Assembly: GCF_041529975.1 (NCBI RefSeq)
Contig: NZ_CP168030.1
Coordinates: 2,790,001 to 2,854,000 of the forward strand
Source of the DNA: Microbacterium maritypicum
GTDB lineage: Bacteria; Actinomycetota; Actinomycetes; Actinomycetales; Microbacteriaceae
Direction of reading: 5' to 3'
DNA length: 64,000 nt
In this document: positions 56,825-64,000 of the stretch, piece by piece
How the letters are laid out: each line of letters begins with the position of its first letter
How positions within the stretch are numbered: the stretch's first letter is position 1
Notes under the pieces: model-generated
Told to the model about the DNA's origin: nothing
Seen by the model: only the letters and a program-made list of their open reading frames with translations
Databases searched by the model: none
Position numbers and translations under genes: made by a program

Positions 56825-57613
56825 ATGGAATCCACGGCCCGCTCCATCCCTGGCGCGCAGGCCATCGCTCGCGCGGCTCGTCTGCTCCGATTGGTGACCG
56901 CCGCCGGCGCGGAGGGCGCCAGCCTCCAGGACCTCGCCCGGGGCGCTGAGCTGTCACGCTCGACCACGCATCGCCTCCTCAGCGCGCTCAAGCTCGAGGG
57001 GCTCGTCGACCGCGACGCGGACAGCACCCGGTGGATGCCCGGCCCCGAGCTGTTCCTCATGGGTTCGGTCGCCGCTGCGCGCTACGACGTGACCACCCTG
57101 GCGCGGGACATCGTCCGGTCACTGGCGGTCAAGACCGAGGAGAGCGCGTTCTTCTCGGTGCGACGAGCGGACGAGACGGTGTGTCTGCTTCGCGAGGAAG
57201 GATCCTTCCCCATCCGCTCCTTCGTCTTGAGCGAGGGCGTGAGGTTCCCCCTCGGCGTCGCGAGCGCGGGTCTCGCGATCCTGGCCTTCCTCCCTGACCA
57301 TGATGTGGACGCATATCTGGAGCGGCATCCCGACCTCGAGAGCGCATGGGGGCCGACACACCGGCCGCGCGCGCTGCGCACCCGATTGGCAGAGACCAAG
57401 GAACGCGGATACGCCGTCAACCCGGGCCTGATCGTCGAGGGCAGCTGGGGAATCGGCGCCGCCGTCTTCGATCGATCCGGGCGCCCGGAGTGGGCCCTCA
57501 GTCTGACCGGTGTCGAGTTCCGCTTCGGCCCGGATCGTATGGCGGAACTCGGTCGCACCCTGCTGGCGCACGCCCATCAGCTCTCCGCGAGGATAGCCAA
57601 CGCCCGGCGCTGA
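56825..57613 (+). CDS. IclR-family transcriptional regulator
   Basis: This is a 262-residue regulator. The N-terminal winged helix is ASLQDLARGAELSRSTTHRLLSALKLEGLV, and the C-terminal effector domain includes LREEGSFPIRSFVLSEGVRFPLGVASAGLA and GYAVNPGLIVEGSWGIGAAVFD, typical of the IclR effector fold. It is divergent from the CoA-transferase operon and likely responds to its substrate or a related acid. ATG 56825 lies 7 nt after TAGCGT (56812-56817), and GGAGG further upstream sits 13 nt from the ATG. Confidence 0.9.
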   Translation: MESTARSIPGAQAIARAARLLRLVTAAGAEGASLQDLARGAELSRSTTHRLLSALKLEGLVDRDADSTRWMPGPELFLMGSVAAARYDVTTLARDIVRSLAVKTEESAFFSVRRADETVCLLREEGSFPIRSFVLSEGVRFPLGVASAGLAILAFLPDHDVDAYLERHPDLESAWGPTHRPRALRTRLAETKERGYAVNPGLIVEGSWGIGAAVFDRSGRPEWALSLTGVEFRFGPDRMAELGRTLLAHAHQLSARIANARR

Positions 57614-57623
57614 CCCTCCATAC

Positions 57624-57651
57624 ATACCATCCGATATATACTCTTTGGTAT
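57624..57651 (+). promoter_or_regulatory. MarR operator/promoter with ATACCA...TGGTAT inverted repeat
   Basis: ATACCA (57624-57629) and TGGTAT (57646-57651) are perfect inverted copies 16 bp apart. They flank TATACT (57637-57642), a strong -10 box 7 nt before the MarR ATG at 57650. The right arm overlaps the start codon. No ribosome binding site is visible. Autoregulation is inferred. Confidence 0.55.
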
Positions 57652-58087
57652 GAATCGCACGGACGTCATAGCTTCGCTGGTGCTCTCCGGCTACGCCCTG
57701 GGTCGCATAGCGGCGCAGGACGCCGGCAACGACGCGCCCGCCGCGCAGTGGCGGGTGCTGAGTCTCCTCGAGCAGGAGGGTGCCAGGCGCGTAGGCGAAC
57801 TGGCCGCCGCTGCGCGCACCACCCAACCCGGCATGACCCGCCTCCTCGGCCTGCTGGAGCGCGAGGGGCTCGTGCTCCGCTCCCCCGACCCGGACGATTC
57901 GCGAGCGACTGTCGTCGACATCACCCCTCGGGGAACCGCCGCCGTCGCGGCCTGGCGCGCGGAGTTCCGCGAGATCCTCGCGCCGCGGTTCGCCGCCCTG
58001 AAGGACGACGACTGGTCCGCTCTCACCCGCGCGGCGGAGATCCTCGCCGCGCACACCGCCACGGAACGAACAGGAGAATCTCGGTGA
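57650..58087 (+). CDS. MarR-family transcriptional regulator
   Basis: This is a 145-residue regulator. The winged-helix core is QWRVLSLLEQEGARRVGELAAAARTTQPGMTRLLGLLEREGLV, followed by the wing RSPDPDDSRATVVDITPRG, the typical DPxDxR motif. Flanking helices should mediate dimerisation. It overlaps the following MFS transporter (GTGA), so both are in one operon under likely self-control. The promoter looks leaderless. Confidence 0.9.
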   Translation: MNRTDVIASLVLSGYALGRIAAQDAGNDAPAAQWRVLSLLEQEGARRVGELAAAARTTQPGMTRLLGLLEREGLVLRSPDPDDSRATVVDITPRGTAAVAAWRAEFREILAPRFAALKDDDWSALTRAAEILAAHTATERTGESR

Positions 58088-59313
58088 ACACCACCGCCAC
58101 CCCCTCGGTGTGGAAGCAGCCGGCGCAGGTCTGGGCCGTCGCCTTCGCCTGCGTCGTCGCCTTCATGGGAATCGGGCTCGTCGATCCGATCCTCCCCGCG
58201 ATCGCGGAGTCGCTTCAGGCGTCACCGGTGGAGACCGAACTGCTCTTCACCAGCTACCTGCTGGTGACCGGCCTCGCGATGCTGGTGACCAGCTGGATCT
58301 CCAGCCGCATCGGCGCCAAGGCAACGCTGCTCATCGGGCTCGCACTCATCGTCGTCTTCGCACTCTTGTGTGCTCTGAGCGGCAGCGTCGACGCCGTCAT
58401 CGGCTTCCGTGCCGGCTGGGGTCTCGGCAATGCGCTGTTCATCTCGACAGCCCTCGCGACGATCGTCGGGTCGGCGTCCGGCGGCAGCAGCGCCGCGATC
58501 ATCCTGTACGAGGCCGCGCTCGGCCTCGGCATCGCGGTCGGACCGCTGCTCGGTGGCATCCTCGGAGAGCAGAGCTGGCGCGGCCCGTTCTTCGGGGTCG
58601 TCGCGCTGATGGCGATCGCTTTCGTCGCCGTACTCGTACTGTTGCGTGGGCCGGGCGAGAAGCGGGTCCCGGTGCCCTTCTCGGCCCCCTTCACGGCCCT
58701 CCGTCGCCCCGCGCTCGCCATCCTCGCGGTCGCCGCACTGTTCTACAACATCGGCTTCTTCGTGCTGCTGGCGTTCTCGCCGTTCCCCTTGGGCTTCGGC
58801 GCGATGGGGATCGGATTCACGTTCTTCGGTTGGGGTGTCGCACTCGCGGTCACGAGCGTCTGGGTGGCACCGGTGCTGATGCGCCGCATGCCGCGCACGC
58901 GGATCATCCTCGTGGTCCTTCCTCTGCTGGCGCTCGACCTCGTCGCCGCCGGGCTCGTCGTCGGGAACGCGGCCGCCCTCGTCACCTGTATCGTCATCGG
59001 CGGTCTGCTACTCGGCGTGATGAACACCGTGCTGACCGAAGCGGTCATGGAGGCCACGGACCTCCCCCGGTCCGTGGCCTCCTCCGCCTATTCCGCGGTG
59101 CGCTTCCTCGGCGGCGCGATGGCTCCCCCGATCGCAGCGCTGCTGTGGCACGCATTCAACGCGACCGTGCCGTACCTGTTCGCGGCGGCGTCTGTCCTCA
59201 TCGCAGCGCTGACGGTGTTCCTCGGGCGGCGCGTGCTCGCGCACATCGACGACGAGCCGGACGACGCCGCCGCTGAGGATGCCGCGGCGATCCTCGTGGG
59301 CGACGCCGCCTGA
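58084..59313 (+). CDS. MFS transporter (MarR-controlled)
   Basis: This is a 409-residue major facilitator with about 12 hydrophobic helices. It starts VNTTATPSVWKQPAQVWAVAF at GTG 58084. The helix 1 region GIGLVDPILPAIAESLQASP and TSWISSRIGAKATLLIG, a motif A variant, resemble DHA1 exporters. An acidic tail (DDEPDDAAAEDAAA) ends it. Coupling to MarR points to export of a toxic compound sensed by MarR, though substrate identity is unknown. Confidence 0.86.
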   Translation: MNTTATPSVWKQPAQVWAVAFACVVAFMGIGLVDPILPAIAESLQASPVETELLFTSYLLVTGLAMLVTSWISSRIGAKATLLIGLALIVVFALLCALSGSVDAVIGFRAGWGLGNALFISTALATIVGSASGGSSAAIILYEAALGLGIAVGPLLGGILGEQSWRGPFFGVVALMAIAFVAVLVLLRGPGEKRVPVPFSAPFTALRRPALAILAVAALFYNIGFFVLLAFSPFPLGFGAMGIGFTFFGWGVALAVTSVWVAPVLMRRMPRTRIILVVLPLLALDLVAAGLVVGNAAALVTCIVIGGLLLGVMNTVLTEAVMEATDLPRSVASSAYSAVRFLGGAMAPPIAALLWHAFNATVPYLFAAASVLIAALTVFLGRRVLAHIDDEPDDAAAEDAAAILVGDAA

Positions 59314-59388
59314 GTCGCGATGTCGGTGTCGGATCGGTCGGTGACGCCCGACCCGGCACCGACACTGGCCTCCCGATATCGTGGGGCG

Positions 59389-59871
59389 ATGAGCGAAGAG
59401 ACGCCCCTACCCGAGCGCAGCAGAGTCGTGCAGCAGCATCTTTCGGCCGCCGGAGTCGACACCACCATCCGCGTCCTGCCGGATTCCGCGCGCACTGCGG
59501 CCGCCGCAGCCGCGGCGATCGGGTGCGACGTCGCCGCGATCGCGAACAGCCTCGTGTTCATCGCTGACGGAGAGCCGGTTCTCGTCATGACCAGCGGTGG
59601 CCACCGCGCGGACCTCGCCGTACTCACCGCGAGCATCGGTGCGCGGGAAGTGTCGATGGCGCCGGCCTCCGTCGTCCGCGCGGCGACGGGCCAGGCCATC
59701 GGCGGCGTCGCACCGGCCGGGCATCCGGCGCCGCTGCGCACCTTCCTCGACGACGCGCTCCAGGAACATGACGAGCTGTGGGCCGCAGCCGGCCACCCAC
59801 ACACCGTCATGCCGCTCACGTTCGACCAGCTGCGCCTCATCACCGGGGGCACGGTCATCGCCGTGGCTTGA
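59389..59871 (+). CDS. YbaK/EbsC-family deacylase-like protein
   Basis: This is a 160-residue protein of the YbaK/ProX editing family, whose members hydrolyse mischarged aminoacyl-tRNA. The segment AAAAIGCDVAAIANSLVFIADGEPVLVMTSGGHRADLAVLTA and ATGQAIGGVAPAGHPAPLRTFLDDALQEHDELWAAAG are the hallmark loops. ATG 59389 follows TATCGT (59377-59382) by 6 nt, so it is likely leaderless. It is not fused to a synthetase. The substrate tRNA is not identifiable. Confidence 0.85.
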   Translation: MSEETPLPERSRVVQQHLSAAGVDTTIRVLPDSARTAAAAAAAIGCDVAAIANSLVFIADGEPVLVMTSGGHRADLAVLTASIGAREVSMAPASVVRAATGQAIGGVAPAGHPAPLRTFLDDALQEHDELWAAAGHPHTVMPLTFDQLRLITGGTVIAVA

Positions 59872-59983
59872 GATTGCCTTGAACTTCCCGGAGGGCGGTC
59901 TCCTGCCGCGTGACGCTCCACGCACGCGGCGGGGTCGAGACCGCGAAGCAGGTGCTCCGACGACCTCGACCCCGATGCAAGGA

Positions 59984-61537
59984 TCAGTCCTGGGGCTCGC
60001 GCCGTCGAGCGCGCACGGCAGCCAGAGTGGTCAGCGCGATGCCGAGCAGAAGCGCGGCGCCGGCGCCCCAGAGCATGACCGCCGGCACATCGCCACCGGT
60101 CGTGGCGAGGGAATCGCCGGTCAACGGCAGCTCCATCGGAGGCGTCACATCGGTCGGCGGCGTCACGGGCGTCTCCGGCGTGGGAGGCGTGGTCGGCGGG
60201 ACCACCGGCGGCTTCTCCGTCGCGGTGTTGGTGAGCGTGATCGCGAGGGTCGAACCCCCGTAGACGGTGATCTGTGCCCCGCCGTCCGCGGTCGCGCGCA
60301 CTCCGGTGCCCGAGAACACCGGTGTGCCCCATTCGATGCCGTCGATGGCCGGCGGGGTGAGCTCCTCGAGCGTGACGACGGTGCCGGCGGGGAGGCGCAC
60401 AGGAGCGGTCGCCGCTCCCGCGGTCACCACGACGGTCTTCTCCACCACCGGGTCGCCGTAGCTGTAGCGGACCGTGTACTCGGCGTTGGCCGGCACATCC
60501 GTCACTCCGGAGCCGCCCACAGCCTTGGTCAAGGTGAACGCACCGGTGGCGGTTCCGTCTCCGGTGCCGCCACCCGTGACCTGCCAGACCTCTCGGTCCT
60601 GCAGCACCACTCCGTTGACATTGGCGACATTGCTGAATGAGGTCCCGTCCGCCTGAGTGCTCGGTACCGTGAGGTACTTGACGAAGTACGTCCGTGCGGG
60701 ATCGATCGCACCCGGGATCTCGAGGTGGAACGCCGTGCCGCCCTCGTTCCAGGCACCGGTCCAGTTCGTGATCGTCCGGTAGTCCTGCTGGTCTGCGTCG
60801 GTGCTCCAGACCGCGAGCTGGCCGTCTTGGTTGTGATGCTCTGCGACTTCACCGTTCGGCGCGGTCAGCACATCGTCGACGACGATCGACTCGACGCCGG
60901 GAAAACTCGCGCCCGGAAGCTCGAGCTGCCACGCGATGCTGCCGTCGTCCGTCTGCCATGACACCTTCTGAGGCTCCGTGGGCAGAGGCGGAAGAGGCGT
61001 GATCCCACCGCCCGGGATGTCGACGCGCGTGGTCTTGCCGTCGACGACGAACTCCACGGTCGTCTCTGAGGTCTGCTCGTCGGCGCTGGCCAGGAACCAC
61101 AGCGAACCGTTGACGCCCGTGCGTCCGTTCACGTAGTCGGTGAGGGTGCAGGTCACCACCGGTGCCGCGTCGCTGCTGACGGCGCATTCGGCCACGATCT
61201 CCGTCGGGTCCTCGGTCGAGGGGACCGAGAATGTCAGGCCGGTTCGGGCGAACTCACGCGGAAGCGTGAACCCGAACGTCTCGCCGCCGAGAGCGCCATC
61301 CGGCACCGACCAGTCCGCGTCTACGCGCACCTGATCGAACTGCGCCAGAGTCTCATCGCCGTCCACGGTGGTCACCGTGATCGACGCAGGATCGATGGCC
61401 GCAGGATGGTCGTACTCGGCAGCGATGGCTGCGCCGGCCCCCACGCCCGTGACCACAGCGGTGAGTGCCGCCGCAGCGGCGGCGACGAACGTGATGGATG
61501 CGCGGCGCGATCGCGCGCGCCGATTACTTCTGTACAC
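59984..61537 (-). CDS. Sortase-anchored surface protein with Ig-like and DUF5979 domains
   Basis: This is a 517-residue secreted wall protein. A signal peptide of about 40 residues with an AxA-type end (AAIAA) is followed by an Ig-like adhesin domain (about 50-180), a collagen-binding-like domain (about 190-330) and a DUF5979 domain (about 340-450). A Pro/Thr-rich stalk leads to the sorting region: LPLTG at 470-474, then LATTG at 477-481, a hydrophobic helix (484-508) and a basic tail. LATTG fits class E sortases. The GTG start has only GGGGA upstream. No sortase gene lies nearby. Confidence 0.85.
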   Translation of the reverse strand: MYRSNRRARSRRASITFVAAAAAALTAVVTGVGAGAAIAAEYDHPAAIDPASITVTTVDGDETLAQFDQVRVDADWSVPDGALGGETFGFTLPREFARTGLTFSVPSTEDPTEIVAECAVSSDAAPVVTCTLTDYVNGRTGVNGSLWFLASADEQTSETTVEFVVDGKTTRVDIPGGGITPLPPLPTEPQKVSWQTDDGSIAWQLELPGASFPGVESIVVDDVLTAPNGEVAEHHNQDGQLAVWSTDADQQDYRTITNWTGAWNEGGTAFHLEIPGAIDPARTYFVKYLTVPSTQADGTSFSNVANVNGVVLQDREVWQVTGGGTGDGTATGAFTLTKAVGGSGVTDVPANAEYTVRYSYGDPVVEKTVVVTAGAATAPVRLPAGTVVTLEELTPPAIDGIEWGTPVFSGTGVRATADGGAQITVYGGSTLAITLTNTATEKPPVVPPTTPPTPETPVTPPTDVTPPMELPLTGDSLATTGGDVPAVMLWGAGAALLLGIALTTLAAVRARRREPQD

Positions 61538-61751
61538 GGTGTTCCCCAGTTTCTTGTCGAAGCCTCACCGCCTCGGCCGTGCTGCTGCGCAGCGACGCAT
61601 CCGATGGCGGTGACGCGGTTGTCCCCGTGTGAGAGACGGCCTCGACGAGAGCCCATTACGCGGTACACCGGCATTCTCTGCAAGCCCTCAGAAACCCGGA
61701 CTTCGCGGGCCTGTCCGGATCGATAAGCGGACCGCGTGCACAAGAAAGCAG
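61538..61751. other. Spacer upstream of the surface protein gene
   Basis: These 214 bp between the surface protein start and the tRNA-Lys terminator hold no ORF I can support. On the minus strand there are TTATCG and TAATGG, weak -10 candidates, and short inverted repeats, but no riboswitch motif that I recognise. Confidence 0.4.
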
Positions 61752-61786
61752 AAAAGCCCCAGAAACTGGCGAGAGTTTCTGAGGCT
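61752..61786 (-). terminator. Rho-independent terminator of tRNA-Lys
   Basis: On the minus strand AGCCTCAGAAACT pairs with AGTTTCTGGGGCT (13 bp, one G-T pair) around a 6-nt loop, followed by TTTTCTGC. It begins 6 bp past the tRNA 3' end. Confidence 0.85.
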
Positions 61787-61792
61787 GTTCCG

Positions 61793-61865
61793 TGCACCCC
61801 CTCGGACTTGAACCGAGAACCCACTGATTAAGAGTCAGTTGCTCTGCCGATTGAGCTAGAGGTGC
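61793..61865 (-). tRNA. tRNA-Lys (CTT anticodon)
   Basis: This is a 73-nt cloverleaf on the minus strand. The acceptor stem is GCACCTC/GGGGTGC with discriminator A, the anticodon stem ACTGA/TCAGT encloses CTCTTAA with CTT, and the T arm CTCGG-TTCAAGT-CCGAG is normal. CCA is not encoded. Confidence 0.95.
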
Positions 61866-61895
61866 GTGGCCCGGGATAACCCCGACCGAGGAATT

Positions 61896-61924
61896 ACATT
61901 ACCAGCCGACCGCCCCCATGCGAA
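61896..61924 (-). promoter_or_regulatory. tRNA-Lys promoter
   Basis: On the minus strand TTCGCA (61919-61924) and TAATGT (61896-61901) are 17 bp apart and point at tRNA-Lys 30 bp downstream. Confidence 0.45.
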
Positions 61925-62019
61925 ATCGAGGTGGGCCCGGGCGTGCCGGTGCCCGTCGCACTCGGAAACATGGCCGTTCGGCCCTCAGCGCCCGTTGTTC
62001 CGCCGACTATCCTGGGAGC

Positions 62020-62817
62020 GTGACCGCCTCCCCTCACGCCGATGACCTGCGCAGCGATCTCCTCCTCGCGCTCCGCCTCGCCGACGCCGCCGACGCCCAG
62101 TCGCTCCCGCGGTTCGATGCGGCCGACCTGGAGATCTCCACCAAGGCCGACAAGTCGCACGTGACCGACGCCGACCTCGCGACGGAGCGTGCGATCCGCA
62201 CCATCCTCGAGACCGAGCGACCCGACGACGGGATCTTCGGCGAGGAGTTCGGCGCGCAGGGCGGGACGCATCGCCAGTGGATCATCGACCCCATCGACGG
62301 CACGGCGAACTTCCTCCGCGGCGTTCCCTTGTGGGGCACGATGATCGCTCTCGCGATCGATGGCGTCCCCCAGGTCGGTGTCGTCAGCATGCCCGCACTG
62401 GGTAGGCGCTGGTGGGGAGCCGCCGGCGAAGGCTCCTGGACCGCGACCGACGGCGAGCCCCGCCGACTCCAGGTCTCCACCGTGTCATCGCTCGACGATG
62501 CCAGTGTGAGCTTCCAGAGCATCGCGCAGTGGTCCGACGCGGGACGGCTCGACTCCCTGCTCCGAGTCGCGGCACGCGTCTGGCGCGATCGCGCCTACGG
62601 CGACGTGTACTCCTACATGCTTCTCGCCGAAGGGCGAATCGACATGGTCGCCGAATTCGATGTCAAGGAATACGACATCGCCGCGGCCGTGCCGATCATC
62701 CGGGAGGCCGGCGGGCGGATGACCGCCGCCGACGGCGCCGAGACGATATCGGCGCGCTCGACACTCGCCACCAACGGCACGCTCCACGATGAGTTCCTGA
62801 AGCTCATGCACGACTGA
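62020..62817 (+). CDS. hisN: Histidinol-phosphatase (inositol monophosphatase family)
   Basis: This is a 265-residue Mg-dependent phosphatase of the IMPase fold, the actinobacterial HisN type that acts in histidine synthesis. The metal motifs are GEEFG (74-78), IIDPIDGTANF (88-98), and the C-terminal EFDVKEYDIAAAVPIIREAGG that carries the third ligand. The N-terminal TKADKSHVTDADLATE is typical of HisN. The GTG at 62020 lies 6 nt after TATCCT (62008-62013) and has no ribosome binding site, so it is probably leaderless. Confidence 0.87.
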   Translation: MTASPHADDLRSDLLLALRLADAADAQSLPRFDAADLEISTKADKSHVTDADLATERAIRTILETERPDDGIFGEEFGAQGGTHRQWIIDPIDGTANFLRGVPLWGTMIALAIDGVPQVGVVSMPALGRRWWGAAGEGSWTATDGEPRRLQVSTVSSLDDASVSFQSIAQWSDAGRLDSLLRVAARVWRDRAYGDVYSYMLLAEGRIDMVAEFDVKEYDIAAAVPIIREAGGRMTAADGAETISARSTLATNGTLHDEFLKLMHD

Positions 62818-62837
62818 TCCGAACCACGAGGCACAGG

Positions 62838-63404
62838 ATGACCCTCCGCATCATCTCCGCCGCCGCAGGCGCCCTGGTGCTTCTCGTCGCCCTGACGGCG
62901 TGCGGAGCACCTGCGGGGCCGCAGGCCTCACGCACATCGGATGCGGTCCGCCCGAGCCCGGCTCCGAGCCCCGAGCCGGTGAGCTCCAGCGTCCCGGAGA
63001 CTCCCGGCGAGCTCACGTGTGAATCCATGATCTCGGCGGGAACGGTTTCCGTGTTCACGGATATGGGATGGACCGCGCAGTCGAAGGAGTTCGTCGTCGG
63101 CGGGGTGGCGCTGACCGACGGGCTGCTGTGCTTCTGGGCCGACTACAGCGTCGCGTCCGACCACGGTCAGCTCTATGGCTGGGCATCTCTGAGTTCTGAG
63201 GACGCCGCGCAGGCCCAGTCCGGCCTGCTCTCCGAGGGGTGGAAGCGCGAGGACGGCCCGGACGGGGTGTACTTCACGGAGGATCCGCGATACGCGATGG
63301 GACTCGATGAAGACGGGTACGGGATGACGTATCTGTTCGGCGACGGATGGGTGCGCTTCGCGGACACGCGTCAGGGGCTGATCCTCATCGAGTGGACCGG
63401 CTGA
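62838..63404 (+). CDS. Predicted lipoprotein, unknown function
   Basis: This is a 188-residue protein with a lipoprotein signal: MTLRIISAAAGALVLLVALTAC, with lipidated cysteine 22 in LTAC. A Pro/Ser-rich linker (about 23-55) ends before a soluble domain with two cysteines (LTCESM, LLCFWADY), many aromatic residues and LYGWASLSSEDAAQAQSGLL. It should be tethered outside the cell. The ATG has GAGG upstream; it begins 20 bp after hisN and may be co-transcribed. I do not recognise the family. Confidence 0.7.
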   Translation: MTLRIISAAAGALVLLVALTACGAPAGPQASRTSDAVRPSPAPSPEPVSSSVPETPGELTCESMISAGTVSVFTDMGWTAQSKEFVVGGVALTDGLLCFWADYSVASDHGQLYGWASLSSEDAAQAQSGLLSEGWKREDGPDGVYFTEDPRYAMGLDEDGYGMTYLFGDGWVRFADTRQGLILIEWTG

Positions 63405-63428
63405 GCGCCGCTCGAGCTCGCGACATCG

Positions 63429-64000
63429 CTACGGCGCCGTACTCCCCATCGAACTCTCCAGGACGGGCCGGAAACCCCGGGCGACCGGTGGTGTCCAGAG
63501 CAGGACGACGATGAGGGCGGCGGCCACGGCAGTGACGGCTGCTCCCCAGTCCCACCGGTCTCCGAAGACGAGCACGATTGCACTGAGTGCGAGCACGACC
63601 CCGAGGAAGAGCGTGAGCAACAGCCGCGAGAGCCCGCTCCCCCGGCGGATACCGGCGGCGACCGCGAACACCAGGAGACCGAACAGCGCGATGGCCGCGC
63701 CCGCGAGCGAGAACGCGGAGGCGCTCACGTCCGGGTCGTAGCGCCCGAGGAAGACCAGGATGCCGAAGCCCGTGGCGAGGATTCCGAACACGTACGAGAG
63801 CACGGCGACCGTCGTCGTGATGACGGCCGCCAGCCCACGCTCGGTACCGCTGCCCTGCTCGGGCGCCTGTGCACGCGCCGTCGTGGGCTCCTCTCTCAGG
63901 ACGAGCCGACGATGCACGATGCGCACCAGTTCGATCGCCGCGATCATCACGACCGTGATCCCGGTGAGCGCGATCGCGAGGTCTTCCCCCGGATCGACGA
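63429..64000 (-). CDS. Membrane protein (partial, 5' end outside window)
   Basis: This open frame runs off the right edge. At least 190 residues are visible, with no stop before the end. Upstream of the internal GTG at 63950 the frame still codes DPGEDLAIALTGITV, so the true start is likely beyond the window. There are about five hydrophobic helices, with a basic loop HRRLVLREEPTTARAQ. It ends RGFRPVLESSMGSTAP. No domain is recognised. It is convergent with the lipoprotein gene, 24 bp away. Confidence 0.6.
   Translation of the reverse strand, partial: VDPGEDLAIALTGITVVMIAAIELVRIVHRRLVLREEPTTARAQAPEQGSGTERGLAAVITTTVAVLSYVFGILATGFGILVFLGRYDPDVSASAFSLAGAAIALFGLLVFAVAAGIRRGSGLSRLLLTLFLGVVLALSAIVLVFGDRWDWGAAVTAVAAALIVVLLWTPPVARGFRPVLESSMGSTAP

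Overview
The window is GC-rich chromosomal DNA of a high-GC Gram-positive actinobacterium, most likely a Microbacteriaceae member such as Microbacterium. This rests on codon usage, on protein families (DUF3515, DUF4349, DUF5979, DUF427, TerC) and on the gene order coaD-recG-rsmD-thiL-ddl-gpsA-plsC-murA-leuD-leuC and leuB-ilvE-FAH-gltX-tRNA. It is an inference made without database searches. Genes are tightly packed, with many 4-bp stop/start overlaps. Many genes look leaderless, with a TANNNT -10 box 6-7 nt before the start codon. I see no insertion sequence, prophage, integrase or CRISPR array.

Layout. 0-11 kb: coenzyme A (coaD, cut by the edge), DNA repair (recG), 16S rRNA methylation (rsmD), thiamine (thiL), cell wall and phospholipid (ddl, gpsA, plsC, murA) and leucine (leuD, leuC) genes. 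leuC is preceded by a leucine-rich leader peptide and a hairpin. 11-18.9 kb: a sulfur pair (metY plus an FMN monooxygenase), DUF427, TerC behind a yybP-ykoY-type Mn riboswitch, a sigma factor with a DUF4349 membrane protein, tRNA-Glu, a metallo-hydrolase and a GNAT acetyltransferase. 18.9-27.3 kb: aminopeptidase N, a STAND-type ATPase, orphan genes, a type IB topoisomerase and tRNA-Gln.

27.4-38 kb: gltX, then a coupled FAH-MFS-methyltransferase set, ilvE, leuB, a TetR/DHA2 efflux pair and serA. 38-43.5 kb: small membrane proteins and a GntR regulator divergent from a large FAD/Fe-S D-2-hydroxyacid dehydrogenase. 43.5-51 kb: ilvC, ilvN, ilvB, ilvD and trehalose synthesis (otsB, otsA). 51-64 kb: an MFS transporter, an aminotransferase, a ketoacid CoA-transferase/thiolase operon with an IclR regulator, a MarR/MFS pair, a YbaK-like protein, a sortase-anchored surface protein, tRNA-Lys, hisN, a lipoprotein and a partial membrane protein.

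Together the window holds most of branched-chain amino acid synthesis (ilvB, N, C, D, E and leuB, C, D; leuA is missing) and the first step of serine synthesis. Set among these are several regulator-plus-target modules whose operators can be read from the DNA.
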